A DNA stretch of 64,000 nucleotides from Azomonas agilis (GTDB taxonomy: Bacteria > Pseudomonadota > Gammaproteobacteria > Pseudomonadales > Pseudomonadaceae): the NCBI RefSeq assembly GCF_007830255.1, contig NZ_VLKG01000010.1:42564-106563 (forward strand). The letters run 5' to 3'. Shown piece by piece: positions 53,732 to 63,900 of the stretch. Each line of letters begins with the position of its first letter. Positions within the stretch are counted from its first letter, which is position 1. Position numbers and translations under genes: made by a program. The notes under the pieces were generated by a model that saw nothing but the letters and a program-made list of their open reading frames with translations, searched no databases and had not been told where the DNA came from.

Positions 53732-54642
53732 ACCTTAACCACCTGAGGCCGGCCTAATAACCCCTGCGGACGGAAAATCAGGATGAGCACCAGCAAGGAA
53801 AAACTGAACACATCCTTATAGTCGGTGTTCACCATGCTGGAGAACTGAGCCTCAGATAGGCCTAGAATCAAACCACCCAACATAGCACCCGGCAAGGAGC
53901 CGATGCCGCCCAACACGGCGGCGGTAAAGGCTTTCACGCCGATGATAAAACCGGCATAAAAATCAAAGGTGCCGTAATTTAGGGTAATCAGCACCCCGGC
54001 CAAAGCGGCCATGGTGGCTCCGATGACAAACACCAGTGAGATCACCCGATCGGTATTAATCCCCAGAATTTGGGCCATTTTGCGGTCTTGCTGAGTGGCT
54101 CGGCACATACGCCCCAAGCGGGTGTACTGAATAATGTAGGTAAGCACTGCCATACCCACAAAAGCGGCTAGCAAAATAAAGATTTTGGTGTAGCTGATCT
54201 GTAAAAAATCATCGCCGATGGAAAAGCGGAAAGCTCCTTCCAGTAGTGTAGGAACGCCTTGCTGGCGTGCGCCCTGACTGAGCTGCACATAGTTCTGCAA
54301 AATCAGCGAGATACCGATGGCGCTGATTAAAGGCGCAAGGCGTGTTGAATGACGCAAAGGACGATAGGCGATACGTTCAATCACCCAGCCATAAACTCCA
54401 GTCACCGTTAAGGTAAACACCAGAGTAAACAGCATCAGCAACGGGAAGGAGTCCAACCCAAAAAAACCCAGAACTGCCAAGCTGATGGCACATAAATAGG
54501 CACTGATCATATACACCTCACCGTGGGCGAAGTTGATCATGCCAATGACACCGTACACCATGGTATAGCCAATGGCGATCAGACCGTAAACGGCCCCAAG
54601 GGTTAAGCCGTTGACCAGTTGTTGCAAAAAGATGCCATCCAT
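53728..54642 (-). CDS. livH: Branched-chain amino-acid ABC transporter permease LivH
   Basis: Permease subunit of 304 aa with about eight membrane segments. The N-terminus LVNGLTLGAVYGLIAIGYTMVYGVIGMINFAHGEVYMI is diagnostic of LivH. The ATPase-contact segment is CRATQQDRKMAQILGINTDRVIS. It overlaps livM by 4 nt, and 93 nt with a 10-bp hairpin separate it from the binding-protein gene. Confidence 0.95.
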   Translation of the reverse strand: MDGIFLQQLVNGLTLGAVYGLIAIGYTMVYGVIGMINFAHGEVYMISAYLCAISLAVLGFFGLDSFPLLMLFTLVFTLTVTGVYGWVIERIAYRPLRHSTRLAPLISAIGISLILQNYVQLSQGARQQGVPTLLEGAFRFSIGDDFLQISYTKIFILLAAFVGMAVLTYIIQYTRLGRMCRATQQDRKMAQILGINTDRVISLVFVIGATMAALAGVLITLNYGTFDFYAGFIIGVKAFTAAVLGGIGSLPGAMLGGLILGLSEAQFSSMVNTDYKDVFSFSLLVLILIFRPQGLLGRPQVVKV

Positions 54643-54660
54643 CAGTTGGCCCCATCATTA

Positions 54661-54692
54661 AACCCTTTGGCTCCGAGGGTCACCAAAGGGTT
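54661..54692 (-). other. 10-bp stem-loop between livK and livH
   Basis: AACCCTTTGG (54661-54670) pairs perfectly with CCAAAGGGTT (54683-54692) around a 12-nt loop. It occupies the same position as the hairpin in the glt operon, after the binding-protein gene and before the permeases. Confidence 0.65.
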
Positions 54693-54735
54693 GGGTACTT
54701 GGGATCAAGTGCGTTTAAGCACTCCGTGTGTCAGC

Positions 54736-55851
54736 TTAGGGTTGTTGATGATATTTTCCCTGATCATCCCACTGATACATCACGTAATCCGTTACCTTTA
54801 GGTCACCCTTGGTATCAAACTCTTTTTTGCCCATCACCGTCTGGACAGGATTGGCTTTCAGCCAAGTGCTGGCCTCTACCCCATCCGTAGACTCCACCGC
54901 TTTAAAAGCAGCAGCCATCACTTGCAAGGCTGCGTAGCTGTATAGGGTGTAACCCTCTGGCTCGTAACCCGTGGCCCGCAGGCGTTCGACAACAGCTTTA
55001 CCCTCAGGAATCACCCGCGGATCAGCTCCAAAAGTCATCAAAACCCCTTTGGCAAACTGTGGGCCACCAGCTGTGGTAACAAAAGCATCCGTAACAATGC
55101 CATCCCCCGATATAAAGTTGGCGTTCAAGCCTTGCTCACGCATTTGGCGCACTAAAGGCCCAGCCTCAGGATGCAGACCTCCAAAGTACACCACCTCGGT
55201 TTTCAGGTTACGCAGTTTGGTGACTAGGGCATTAAAGTCTTTTTCACCCCGAGTTAAGCCCTCATACAGCACTTCGGTGACACCGCGCTGGTTCAAACGT
55301 GCTTTAGCCGCGTCGGCCAAACCCTGACCGTAAGTGTCTTTATCGTGAATAATGGCTACTTTAGTGGCTTTTAAACGATCAATGATGTAATCCGCTGCCA
55401 CCTGCCCCTGCTGATCATCGCGCCCACACAGGCGGAACATGATCTCTAGTTTGCGCTCAGTCACCAGCGGATTAGTGGAGCCAGGGGTAATGGTCAAAAC
55501 CCCTGCATCCTCATAAACCTCGGAAGCGGGAATGGTGGAAGAAGAGCAATAGTGCCCAATCACACCGACGACTTCTTCTTGATCCACCAAACGATTGGCT
55601 ACCGTAACCGCCTGCTTGGGTTCACAGGCATCATCCCCCTTCACCAGTTTGATCTTTTCGCCATTAATGCCTCCAGCAGCATTAATGTCTTCTGCTGCTA
55701 AAGAAGCACCCCGCCAGTATTGCTCACCAATGGCCGCGCTGGGGCCGGTATGTGGGCCAGCAACGCCAATCACAATGTCTGCATAGGCGGTTGTAGAAAC
55801 ACCCAATGCGGCTGAAATGGCTAGAGCCAAAATGCCTTTTTTCATCGCCAT
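54736..55851 (-). CDS. livK: Branched-chain amino-acid binding protein
   Basis: Periplasmic Leu/Ile/Val-type binding protein of 371 aa. The signal peptide ends at about residue 24 (ALAISAALGVSTTAYA, then DIVIGVAGPHTGP). Family features are EQYWRGASLAAEDINAAGGINGEKIKLVKGDDACEPKQAV, GVIGHYCSSSTIPAS and VAIIHDKDTYGQGLADA. It heads the livKHMGF operon. GGAG lies 9-10 nt upstream of the ATG. Confidence 0.95.
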   Translation of the reverse strand: MAMKKGILALAISAALGVSTTAYADIVIGVAGPHTGPSAAIGEQYWRGASLAAEDINAAGGINGEKIKLVKGDDACEPKQAVTVANRLVDQEEVVGVIGHYCSSSTIPASEVYEDAGVLTITPGSTNPLVTERKLEIMFRLCGRDDQQGQVAADYIIDRLKATKVAIIHDKDTYGQGLADAAKARLNQRGVTEVLYEGLTRGEKDFNALVTKLRNLKTEVVYFGGLHPEAGPLVRQMREQGLNANFISGDGIVTDAFVTTAGGPQFAKGVLMTFGADPRVIPEGKAVVERLRATGYEPEGYTLYSYAALQVMAAAFKAVESTDGVEASTWLKANPVQTVMGKKEFDTKGDLKVTDYVMYQWDDQGKYHQQP

Positions 55852-56053
55852 GAACCAAAACTCCTAGGAAGGATCGAGGGATACACCGTGCCAAAGGCTA
55901 CTGGGTGCAACCTGTAGTCCGGGCCTGATTGTGCTTTTAGCAGGGGAACCGGAAACAGGGGATAGATGCTATTGCATCTGAACATACTTTAGATTAAGCG
56001 GGCGCAGTTTAATGAACAACGAGGCGATAAGACAGCTTGAACATGTGTTGTAA

Positions 56054-56077
56054 AAAAGCCGCCTTTAGGCGGCTTTT
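56054..56077. terminator. Terminator after ssb
   Basis: AAAAGCCGCC (56054-56063) pairs with GGCGGCTTTT (56068-56077) around 4 nt. A residues precede and T residues follow, so it can act from both sides, but mainly ends ssb on the minus strand. Confidence 0.85.
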
Positions 56078-56088
56078 GCGCGTCACTG

Positions 56089-56601
56089 CTAGAACGGAAT
56101 ATCGTCGTCAAAGCTGTCGTAGTCGGGCATTGCGGAGGGCTGAGCAGGCTGAGTAGGACGGGGCGCGGACGGAGCCTGAGGCTCACGCACCGAAGCCGCC
56201 GCACGGGGAGCCGCTTGACGAGGTGCTGACTCTTCAGGATGAGCGCCTGTAGCTCGACCACCCAATAACTGCATAGTACCGCCCATATCCACCACAATTT
56301 CGGTGGTATAGCGATCTTGGCCACTTTGATCTTGCCACTTACGGGTTTGTAAGCGCCCTTCGACATAAACCTGTGAGCCTTTTTTCAGATACTCGCCAGC
56401 GATTTCAGCCAGCTTGCCGAAAAACACCACGCGATGCCACTCTGTACGCTCTTGTACTTGTCCCGTTTGTTTGTCCTTCCAACTGTCTGAGGTAGCCAGT
56501 GTGATATTGGTCACTGCATTACCATTGGGTAAATAGCGGGTTTCTGGATCACCGCCCACATTACCCAGCAGAATGACCTTATTAACGCCTCGACTGGCCA
56601 T
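56089..56601 (-). CDS. ssb: Single-stranded DNA-binding protein
   Basis: Tetrameric OB-fold protein that coats single-stranded DNA and recruits partners. The N-terminus [32 protein letters not shown] and [27 protein letters not shown] are classical SSB. A Pro/Ala/Gln-rich linker leads to the partner-binding tail DSFDDDIPF. Length is 170 aa. Confidence 0.97.
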   Translation of the reverse strand: MASRGVNKVILLGNVGGDPETRYLPNGNAVTNITLATSDSWKDKQTGQVQERTEWHRVVFFGKLAEIAGEYLKKGSQVYVEGRLQTRKWQDQSGQDRYTTEIVVDMGGTMQLLGGRATGAHPEESAPRQAAPRAAASVREPQAPSAPRPTQPAQPSAMPDYDSFDDDIPF

Positions 56602-56706
56602 GAACGCATCCTCACATCAAAATTTCAGTTGAACGGGGCGGCATATTACCTTATCCCCACACTCAGGGGCCGACTAAAAAACAGCATCGAATCGCAGTTT
56701 TGGGGC

Positions 56707-57105
56707 TTACTCGTTATAGCCCACGTCACGCCGAGCCGCAGCAATAGTGACGGTAAATCCGGCTAATACATCCACAAAGGACATCAACATCATCAGGAAA
56801 AACGTCGAAGTGGCGGCTAAGCTATAAGCAATAAACTCCACTAAGAAGGCCACAAACAGCAACATAGACAGCATATGGTCTAGGATGGAGGCATTGCTGG
56901 AGCGGGTGGCTTTAATCATTTCCACACACAGAGCAATGATGCCCAGCGCCAACAATAAATCTGAGACCGTAAATGACCAAGACACACCAGAGAGTAGAGT
57001 GGTCTGCAATAACACTTGGTTGAGCTGTTCAGGGCCACCCACTGCAATCAAGTTATAAGCGATAAACACAAATAACAGTAACGGAATACTTTTGATCCAT
57101 TGCAT
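56707..57105 (-). CDS. Conserved hypothetical membrane protein
   Basis: A 132-aa protein with four hydrophobic segments (about 5-22, 48-64, 77-95, 98-118) and a short cytoplasmic tail AARRDVGYNE. No enzyme motif is visible. Similar small four-helix proteins are conserved in pseudomonads, but no function can be named. It stands alone between ssb and rimI. Confidence 0.65.
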   Translation of the reverse strand: MQWIKSIPLLLFVFIAYNLIAVGGPEQLNQVLLQTTLLSGVSWSFTVSDLLLALGIIALCVEMIKATRSSNASILDHMLSMLLFVAFLVEFIAYSLAATSTFFLMMLMSFVDVLAGFTVTIAAARRDVGYNE

Positions 57106-57168
57106 AGAAAATACCTCAGTCAGTGTAAAAATTAGACTACATCATCTGTGGTGGCGTGCTTGTCGCCC

Positions 57169-57621
57169 TCAATCTAAAAGAGTGCAGGCCATAATCAGCG
57201 CATCCTCACGCCCATCTACGGCGGGGTAATAACCACGCCGCCGACCGACCTCATTAAAGCCGTAGCGCTCGTACAGACGATAGGCTGAATGGTTGCTGGC
57301 GCGCACCTCTAAAAAACACTCTGTCGCTTGGCCCAAACGCGCTTGCTCCATTAAATGCTCCAACAAGCGCAGACCTAAACCCCGTCCTTGGCTTTCCGGT
57401 TTTACGGTGATATTTAACAGATGAGCTTCTTCTAAGATCAGTTGAATAATGCCGTGTCCCACCTGTTGCTGGCCTTCAAACATCAACCAACATTGATAGC
57501 TGTTTAAGGCATCGGCAAATAAGCCCCGCGTCCAAGGGTGGCTAAAAGCGGCGTATTCAATCTTTAATACGGCATCCAAATCGGTTTCCACCATAGGGCG
57601 GAAATGGATGGCATCACTCAT
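57169..57621 (-). CDS. rimI: Ribosomal protein S18-alanine N-acetyltransferase RimI
   Basis: GNAT acetyltransferase of 150 aa that acetylates the N-terminal alanine of ribosomal protein S18. The acetyl-CoA motif is VKPESQGRGLGLRLLEHLM, with the beta-4/5 region CFLEVRASNHSAYRLYERYGFNEVGRRRGYY, typical of RimI. It overlaps the preceding gene by 4 nt. The pairing with holD, as in E. coli, supports the assignment. Confidence 0.93.
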   Translation of the reverse strand: MSDAIHFRPMVETDLDAVLKIEYAAFSHPWTRGLFADALNSYQCWLMFEGQQQVGHGIIQLILEEAHLLNITVKPESQGRGLGLRLLEHLMEQARLGQATECFLEVRASNHSAYRLYERYGFNEVGRRRGYYPAVDGREDALIMACTLLD

Positions 57622-58412
57622 GATTCAAGCATCCAATACGAGGTATGGTGGTAAATTTGGTTCCATACCAAGGGTTTTAAGTCGGGCCGCTCCATCAACA
57701 ACTCAAGGCTAGGTAATAACAGCACAAAACCCCAAGGCTCTAAATGCTGCAATTCGGGTTGTTCCGGAGGGCTTTCAATTGAGGTTGCAAAGCGTATGGC
57801 GTTGGAGCCGAGTAACCAAAGGCCGCGATAGGGGATTTGTTCGTACTGAAGGCGCAAGACCTCCTGCACATACAAACGAGCAGCCTCAAAATCCTGAGGT
57901 ATAAAGCCCGTCCGTAGCACAGGCCATAGGATGGGCTCCCCCTGTACTAAGAGCTGGGGCTTGGTTGGTAAACGCGCTGCCCGCAGTAAATCTTTCAACA
58001 AACGATAGGCCGGATCACGCTCCTGAAAGGCCTCAGGTACCGCTAAGTCAGCCACAATCAGGCAGTCTCCTGCCCGTAATAGCTGGATTGCAAAGCGCGG
58101 TATCTCCAAAGGCTCAGGATCAGGAGACACCCGTTCTGGGTTTTGTGATTGCTCAGAGTCCCCTGAAGCACCGGCTACTACGAGCGGAATGTCATCTAAT
58201 GCTTCTATTTCTGGCGGATCGGTTTTAGGCAAACATGCCGAGGAAGGCAGCGGCTCAAACACCGGAGTCAATCTAGGTTGCAGCCTTGGCTCCTGAATGG
58301 GACGCTCAGCATCAATGCGATCTGGAGCCGCAGCAGGTAAGGGCGCACGCGGCACCCAAACCTCAATCTGCATCGCTTTAAGATAAGCCCGCCGCTGAAC
58401 TTCTGCTATCAC
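57618..58412 (-). CDS. holD: DNA polymerase III psi-subunit-like protein
   Basis: A 264-aa protein. The N-terminal motif [14 protein letters not shown] (about 9-22) fits the short helix of psi that contacts chi. A Pro/Glu-rich linker (about 23-100) leads to a globular C-terminal domain with [22 protein letters not shown] and [13 protein letters not shown]. Psi sequences diverge strongly; the holD-rimI order of E. coli and the Pseudomonas psi location beside rimI are the main support. It overlaps leuA and rimI by 4 nt each. Without a search the call is moderate. Confidence 0.65.
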   Translation of the reverse strand: MIAEVQRRAYLKAMQIEVWVPRAPLPAAAPDRIDAERPIQEPRLQPRLTPVFEPLPSSACLPKTDPPEIEALDDIPLVVAGASGDSEQSQNPERVSPDPEPLEIPRFAIQLLRAGDCLIVADLAVPEAFQERDPAYRLLKDLLRAARLPTKPQLLVQGEPILWPVLRTGFIPQDFEAARLYVQEVLRLQYEQIPYRGLWLLGSNAIRFATSIESPPEQPELQHLEPWGFVLLLPSLELLMERPDLKPLVWNQIYHHTSYWMLES

Positions 58413-59953
58413 ACGCCTGCCGCCTGTGGATTGGCTTTTGCTTGAAATTGCATCAGGTTTAATGCATCGACATAGGCTTTGGCGGAGGCCAGCAGAATAT
58501 CTGTATCTGCACCGCTACCGTTTACAATACGTCCCGCTTTCTCCAAACGTACTGTGACCTCACCCTGTGCATCTGAGCCTTCCGTAATGGCATTGACCGA
58601 GTACAGACGCAGACTGGCCCCCGAATCGACCAAAGCCTCAATAGCCTTAAATACCGCGTCCACAGGCCCAGATCCTTGAGCGGTGAAGGTTTGATCCTGC
58701 TCCCCTGTGCGTAACTGCACCTGAGCCGTGGGCAAACTTCCGGTTTTAGTCGTAGCCTCGACCGCCACCAAACGAAAATATTCTGGAGCCTGTCCCGCTT
58801 GGGTATCAGAAACTAAAGCCTGTAAGTCTTCATCGAAGATTTCATGCTTTTTATCCGCCAAAGCTTTGAAACGCACAAAGGCGGCGTTTAACTCAACATC
58901 ACTGGCTAATTGAATCCCCAGCTCCTCAAGGCGCGTGCGGAAGGCATTGCGCCCCGAATGTTTACCTAAAACCATCTTATTGGTATGCCAACCTACGTCT
59001 TGGGCGCGCATAATTTCGTAAGTTTCGCGGTGCTTTAACACGCCATCTTGATGAATACCGGACTCATGGGCAAAGGCATTAGCCCCCACAATGGCCTTAT
59101 TTGGCTGTACCGGAAATCCTGTAATGGTGGAGACTAAACGTGAGGCCGCTAGAATATGCGGGGTATCAATACGGGTTTCTAAATGCAGTAGGTCTTGGCG
59201 GGTTTTGAGAGCCATGACCACCTCTTCCAAGGCTGCATTTCCTGCTCGCTCGCCTAACCCATTGATCGTACATTCAATTTGGCGGGCTCCCACAGCAACA
59301 GCGGCTAGAGAATTGGCCACAGCTAAGCCCAAGTCGTTATGGCAATGCACAGAAAATACCGCTTGATCTGCATTGGGAATGCGCTCTAACAGCAAACGCA
59401 TGGTTTCAGCGTACTGATGAGGAATGGCGTAACCTACAGTATCTGGGATATTGATGGTGCGGGCACCGGCATTGATGGCTGCCTCAATAATGCGGCACAA
59501 AAAATCCAACTCAGAGCGGCCCGCATCCTCACAGGAGAATTCTACATCCGCGCACTGATTACGGGCGCGTTTTACGGCGCGCACGGCCTGCTCAACCACT
59601 TGATCGGGCTGCATACGCAGTTTGTACTGCATGTGAATTGGGCTGGTGGCAATAAAGGTATGAATACGCCCCGCCTGAGCACCGGCTAGAGCCTCAGCAG
59701 CACGGTCAATATCTGCATCCAGAGCCCGTGCTAAGCTGCAAATGGCACTGTCCTGAATGCTATCAGCAATCAATTTAACCGCCTCAAAATCACCGGGGCT
59801 GGCAATGGCAAAGCCTGCTTCGATGACATCCACGCGCAAACGCTCTAGGGCTTTAGCAATCCTCAGCTTTTCTTCCTTAGTCATAGAAGCACCGGGGCTT
59901 TGCTCACCGTCACGCAAAGTTGTATCAAAAATAATCACGCGCTCGTCAGTCAT
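58409..59953 (-). CDS. leuA: 2-isopropylmalate synthase
   Basis: First committed enzyme of leucine synthesis, condensing acetyl-CoA with 2-ketoisovalerate. Family motifs are [58 protein letters not shown] and GKHSGRNAF. The C-terminal leucine-feedback domain is present. Length is 514 aa, E. coli-type. There is no leader-peptide region: only 19 nt separate it from the MCE protein gene upstream, and GGAAAAGG lies before its ATG. Confidence 0.96.
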   Translation of the reverse strand: MTDERVIIFDTTLRDGEQSPGASMTKEEKLRIAKALERLRVDVIEAGFAIASPGDFEAVKLIADSIQDSAICSLARALDADIDRAAEALAGAQAGRIHTFIATSPIHMQYKLRMQPDQVVEQAVRAVKRARNQCADVEFSCEDAGRSELDFLCRIIEAAINAGARTINIPDTVGYAIPHQYAETMRLLLERIPNADQAVFSVHCHNDLGLAVANSLAAVAVGARQIECTINGLGERAGNAALEEVVMALKTRQDLLHLETRIDTPHILAASRLVSTITGFPVQPNKAIVGANAFAHESGIHQDGVLKHRETYEIMRAQDVGWHTNKMVLGKHSGRNAFRTRLEELGIQLASDVELNAAFVRFKALADKKHEIFDEDLQALVSDTQAGQAPEYFRLVAVEATTKTGSLPTAQVQLRTGEQDQTFTAQGSGPVDAVFKAIEALVDSGASLRLYSVNAITEGSDAQGEVTVRLEKAGRIVNGSGADTDILLASAKAYVDALNLMQFQAKANPQAAGV

Positions 59954-59972
59954 GGCCTTTTCCGCCTTTCCG

Positions 59973-62279
59973 TTATGGACTGATACTTATTTTAGGAGAC
60001 CAGCCTAACCACTCATCCTTAGGAGTCTTATAAAGCAAGAAAGTTTGGCCCGGAAGCGCTTGACGACCCATAGCCTCTGCCTCTGGCGTGGCAAAGGCAA
60101 TTCCGCCTTCCACCAAGGTTTGCAAAGACTCGGTACGGATCTTGGCACCTTCCCATAGGCTAAAATCCGCTGCTATGCCACTACTTTCCCAAAAACGGCT
60201 ACCTGTACGCACTAATGAAGAAAAACGAGGCTCAATCAAAATACGGATTAAAACCCGATCGGCATTGGGGCCAAGCTCGTAGCCCGTCACCTTGCCTACC
60301 TTGACCTCACGGAAGGTCACAGGATTCCCCGCTCGAATAGAGCCCAAACGATTGGCACTCAGGGTAAGTGCAAGCCCTGTGCTTTCTACAATTTCGGTCT
60401 GCTCTATGGCGTTAAACTGGAGCTGTCTCGGAGCATCTGGTCGCCCCGGGTAAACCTCAAGATAAGGGCCAGTAAACAAAGTATCCAAATGGGCCGTGCG
60501 TAGCAGTCCTAATTCAGGGCGCACCACCCTAAAACGAGTCCCCTGCCGCGCAATATGCTCCTCTGCTTTAGTAATGCGCACCTTGAGCTCAACCCCGCGT
60601 AAATCCGCAGTCAACTGCGCTTCATCAACCTGTCCAACATCTAAACCTCGGTAACGGATCGGAGTACCCGGCCCTAAACCCTCTCCACGGTCTAAATGGA
60701 TGCTGAGCTGAGTGCCCTCCTTAACTGCTGCCGCACGATCCTTATACAAGGTAAAACGCTGGATTTTTTGATTCACAGGAGCGCGTAAATCGGGTGTTTC
60801 AAAGGCAATACCTCCGGTCAGTACGGTTTGCAAAGACTCCGTCTTTACATCCACACCCGACAACCCCCCAGATACCGAAATACCACTAGCATTCCAAAAG
60901 CGGCTGGAGCTATTCACCAAATCGGCATAAGAAGGTTCGATATGGACACCGATCACTACCGCTTGGCGATCGCGTGAAAACTGATAACTCTGTACTGAAC
61001 CCACCTTAACCTGACGATGCAAGACAGGGCTACCCATATCTACAGAGCCTAAAGTATCAGCAATCAACACCAAATGCAGACCGGGAGAACTGATGTCTAA
61101 AGGCGGAGCCTTTGGTCTGGCTTGAAAGACACGCTGTGCAGGAGCCTCGGTTTTACCCAAGCGCATGGAGATGTAATTACCCTTCACCAAGGCCTCTAGG
61201 CCTGTAATCCCTGCTAAAGAAATAGAGGGTTTTACCAACCAAAAGTCCGTCCCTTCTACTAAATAAGGCTCAATTAATGGATCAACCGATAATACAGCCT
61301 CAGCATCTTTAAGATTAGGGTTAATATTTAAACCTTTTAAAATACCGATCTGCATTCCCTTATAGATAAGAGGAGTACGGCCTGCTTGTAAGCCTTCATA
61401 ATCATCAAATACTACTTTAACTTGAACACCTACTTGAGCCGCGTCGTAATCCTCATACAGTCTGAAGTGAGTAGAATTAGTTACCGTATTAAGTGGACTC
61501 GGAGGCTCTCCTTGCGAAGGCGTTGAAAAAGCTATTCCCCCAGCCATAATACTGGATAAACTTTCTGAGCGAATTTTTACTCCACTCAAACTTGCATCGA
61601 CAGATACACCGCTGGCATTCCAAAAACGAGAATCTTTTCTTACTAAATTCATATATTCAGGGCGAATATAAATTTGGATCTCAACTACATTTTTAGCCGC
61701 ATCTAAGTGAAAGTTTTTTACCGATCCTACTTGAATCTGTCGATAAAATATCGGACTACCTTTATTAATAGAACCCAAGGTATCCGCCTCTAAACTTAGA
61801 TGCAATCCCGGTTGAGTATCTGGTAAAGGAGGTTCTTCATCCAAAGCTTGGAAATTACGGCTTGGCTCTCCATCGCCCAAATCAATGGCAATATAATTTC
61901 CAGATACTAAAGTATCTAATCCCGTAATACCTGCCAGAGTAATACTCGGTTTAACCAACCAAAATCGCGTTTTTTGACGAAGGTGATCTTCAAATTCTTT
62001 ATTAATTTCTAACGTGGCGGCAACGATTTGTTGATCATCTGAATCGAACTTTAAACGCAGAGCACGTACTACCCCAATAGAGATTCCTTTATAAATAACG
62101 GCGGTTTTTCCTGCTTCAATACCTTCGCCACTATTAAAGATAACCTCAACCTCAACACCTTTTTGATTATAGGCTTGCCACCCTAACCACAGACACAAGA
62201 GCAGTGCCATCACCGGCAAGATCCACACTACAGAACCTGTGGATACGGGTTTAACTGTTGGCTCTGATAAATCAGTCAT
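59973..62279 (-). CDS. Six-MCE-domain envelope lipid-transport protein (PqiB/LetB family)
   Basis: A 768-aa protein with one N-terminal membrane segment (about 17-34, [18 protein letters not shown]) and six MCE domains at about 42-133, 158-253, 285-375, 400-493, 522-612 and 634-732. Odd domains share EG-x-G...YKG-type starts; even ones share LGS-x-x-x-GSP...VGSV. Three tandem pairs therefore form the protein. E. coli PqiB has three MCE domains and LetB (YebT) seven. Such proteins stack as a hollow tube spanning the periplasm for lipid transfer. ATG at 62279 overlaps the upstream stop. Its 5' half is more AT-rich than its 3' half. Confidence 0.88.
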   Translation of the reverse strand: MTDLSEPTVKPVSTGSVVWILPVMALLLCLWLGWQAYNQKGVEVEVIFNSGEGIEAGKTAVIYKGISIGVVRALRLKFDSDDQQIVAATLEINKEFEDHLRQKTRFWLVKPSITLAGITGLDTLVSGNYIAIDLGDGEPSRNFQALDEEPPLPDTQPGLHLSLEADTLGSINKGSPIFYRQIQVGSVKNFHLDAAKNVVEIQIYIRPEYMNLVRKDSRFWNASGVSVDASLSGVKIRSESLSSIMAGGIAFSTPSQGEPPSPLNTVTNSTHFRLYEDYDAAQVGVQVKVVFDDYEGLQAGRTPLIYKGMQIGILKGLNINPNLKDAEAVLSVDPLIEPYLVEGTDFWLVKPSISLAGITGLEALVKGNYISMRLGKTEAPAQRVFQARPKAPPLDISSPGLHLVLIADTLGSVDMGSPVLHRQVKVGSVQSYQFSRDRQAVVIGVHIEPSYADLVNSSSRFWNASGISVSGGLSGVDVKTESLQTVLTGGIAFETPDLRAPVNQKIQRFTLYKDRAAAVKEGTQLSIHLDRGEGLGPGTPIRYRGLDVGQVDEAQLTADLRGVELKVRITKAEEHIARQGTRFRVVRPELGLLRTAHLDTLFTGPYLEVYPGRPDAPRQLQFNAIEQTEIVESTGLALTLSANRLGSIRAGNPVTFREVKVGKVTGYELGPNADRVLIRILIEPRFSSLVRTGSRFWESSGIAADFSLWEGAKIRTESLQTLVEGGIAFATPEAEAMGRQALPGQTFLLYKTPKDEWLGWSPKISISP

Positions 62280-62889
62280 GCCGAGATTCCGTGCTATCCC
62301 AAATAAAACGGGGGTCAAAAGAATTAGCCGCAAGCATGGTCAACACCACAACACCTGCAAAAGCTACAGCACCAAAGTCTGCCTCAACGCTGGCCAGATT
62401 TCCAAAATTCACAACGGTTACTAAAACCGCGATCACGAAAATATCTAACATCGACCAGCGACCAATCCACTCAATAAATCTAAAAATAATGACTCGTTGT
62501 CGAGCAGAGAAATTTACTTTATTTTTTATTGAAAATAAAAGCCCAGCAATACCAATAAGCTTAAATGTAGGTACCACTATACTTGCTAAGAACACCACAA
62601 CCGCTATTCCATAAAGGCCATTATTAGCCAACGAAATAACACCTGACATAATGGTATCTGGTGTTCCTTGCCCTAAGTTTCTGACTGTCATAATAGGCAA
62701 GAGATTTGCCGGAAAATAAAGAAAAATTGCGGCCACTAAAAATGCTAAAGTTTTAGTTAAAGCACCTAAGCGACGTACTGAAACCCTAGCCCCACAGCGT
62801 TTACAGTGCTGGTAGTGGCAAGAACGAATACGATCCAATTGATGACACTCTGGGCAGACCAGTAAATTAGCATCAATTGCTCGCATCAC
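62272..62889 (-). CDS. PqiA/LetA-family half-length membrane protein (second)
   Basis: A 205-aa protein. An N-terminal zinc ribbon uses CPECHQ and CKRCGA, then four hydrophobic segments follow, with VLVTVVNFGNLASVEADFGAVAFAGVVVLTMLAA near the end. E. coli PqiA/LetA fuse two such ribbon-plus-membrane modules in about 420 residues; here the second module is a separate gene. It overlaps the upstream half by 17 nt and the MCE gene by 8 nt, so all three are coupled. Confidence 0.85.
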   Translation of the reverse strand: MMRAIDANLLVCPECHQLDRIRSCHYQHCKRCGARVSVRRLGALTKTLAFLVAAIFLYFPANLLPIMTVRNLGQGTPDTIMSGVISLANNGLYGIAVVVFLASIVVPTFKLIGIAGLLFSIKNKVNFSARQRVIIFRFIEWIGRWSMLDIFVIAVLVTVVNFGNLASVEADFGAVAFAGVVVLTMLAANSFDPRFIWDSTESRHD

Positions 62890-63529
62890 GTGGCTCCGAT
62901 AACGCCTGCCAAACTTGCTGTGGAGACATAATAACCTCCAACCAAACTTGAACTAGCAACAATCCAATAAAACAAAAAAGACCCGTTCCTATACCTAACT
63001 CTGCCATATCACCTAATTTTATTATTGAAACAAGAACACCCAACAAATAAACTTCGAGCATTCCCCATTCTTTTAAATGATGATAAGCACGATAGCAATA
63101 AAGCCCTATTTTCTTGAAATAACCTGAAGAAATACTCAATAAAACTGTCAGTTGACATACTAATTTAAGTAAGGGAACAACCATACTGCATAGAAATACA
63201 ATAATAGCTAAGCCAGGCATACCACTATGATAAAGACTCCAAACCCCTGTCCACACAGTTTCGGTGGTGACTCGCCCCATAAGGTTTAGATACATAATTG
63301 GCAGAAAGTTAGCGGGGATATATAACAACAATGCGGTGATGACTAAAGCTAAACTACGACTTACAACTTTTTCCCGAAAGACATACAGTTCACAACCACA
63401 ACAAGGACAGAGAATTACTTGATTTAACCGAATCTCTGGTTTTTGCATCAACAAGTCACAGTCTGGGCAAGCGATCAACTGTTCGAGAGGTAGGTCGGTT
63501 AATTTAGGAGGTTCAACTAGCTTTAGCAT
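62873..63529 (-). CDS. PqiA/LetA-family half-length membrane protein (first)
   Basis: A 218-aa protein with the same layout: zinc ribbon CPDCDLLMQKPEIRLNQVILCPCCG (about 19-43) and four membrane segments, with LGVLVSIIKLGDMAELGIGTGLFCFIGLLLVQVWLEVI near the C-terminus. The shared PANFLPIM motif (PANLLPIM in the second half) marks the paired modules as paralogues. AAGG lies 5 nt before the ATG. First gene of the set, about 140 nt downstream of 5S rRNA. Confidence 0.85.
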   Translation of the reverse strand: MLKLVEPPKLTDLPLEQLIACPDCDLLMQKPEIRLNQVILCPCCGCELYVFREKVVSRSLALVITALLLYIPANFLPIMYLNLMGRVTTETVWTGVWSLYHSGMPGLAIIVFLCSMVVPLLKLVCQLTVLLSISSGYFKKIGLYCYRAYHHLKEWGMLEVYLLGVLVSIIKLGDMAELGIGTGLFCFIGLLLVQVWLEVIMSPQQVWQALSEPRDASN

Positions 63530-63636
63530 ATTAGCCTTAAGCCATCAGTGACTAAATATATGGCCTCCATTCTAACCCTAAAACTTAAGCAATCGTCATC
63601 TAAATAGCTTTTCGCCCTCATTTCAGGCGCACAGCA

Positions 63637-63661
63637 AAAAGCCCCTCATTGAGGGGCTTTT
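63637..63661 (-). terminator. rRNA operon terminator
   Basis: AAAAGCCCCTC (63637-63647) pairs perfectly with GAGGGGCTTTT (63651-63661) around a 3-nt loop, with TTTTT following on the minus strand. It lies 11 nt after the 5S gene. Confidence 0.92.
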
Positions 63662-63672
63662 CGGTATTAAGC

Positions 63673-63789
63673 GCTTGACGATGACCTACTCTCACATGGG
63701 GAAACCCCACACTACCATCGGCGATGCTTTGTTTCACTACTGAGTTCGGGATGGGATCAGGTGGTTCCAAAGCTCTATGGTCGTCAAGC
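63673..63789 (-). rRNA. rrf: 5S ribosomal RNA
   Basis: 117 nt on the minus strand, with the terminal stem GCTTGACGA...TCGTCAAGC and conserved internal CCCGAACTCAGTAGTGAAAC and GATGGTAGTGTGGGGT stretches. It lies in the usual place after 23S and is followed by a terminator. Confidence 0.96.
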
Positions 63790-63900
63790 AATTCGGTGCG
63801 GCTAGGGTAAGCTAGCCCAATTCAGATTCGTGATGGAAGCTTTAAGGTGGTACGTTCACACATTTTCGGCCAATCGTATTTAGATTGCTTGGGTGTTATA

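Noticed and set aside
55860..55900. Sigma-54-like TGGCAC upstream of livK on the minus strand
   Set aside because: TGGCAC is present, but the -12 GC at the required spacing is missing (ATCCC instead of TTGCA-like).
63790..63900. tRNA in the 23S-5S spacer
   Set aside because: No cloverleaf or T-loop motif is present in the 111 nt.
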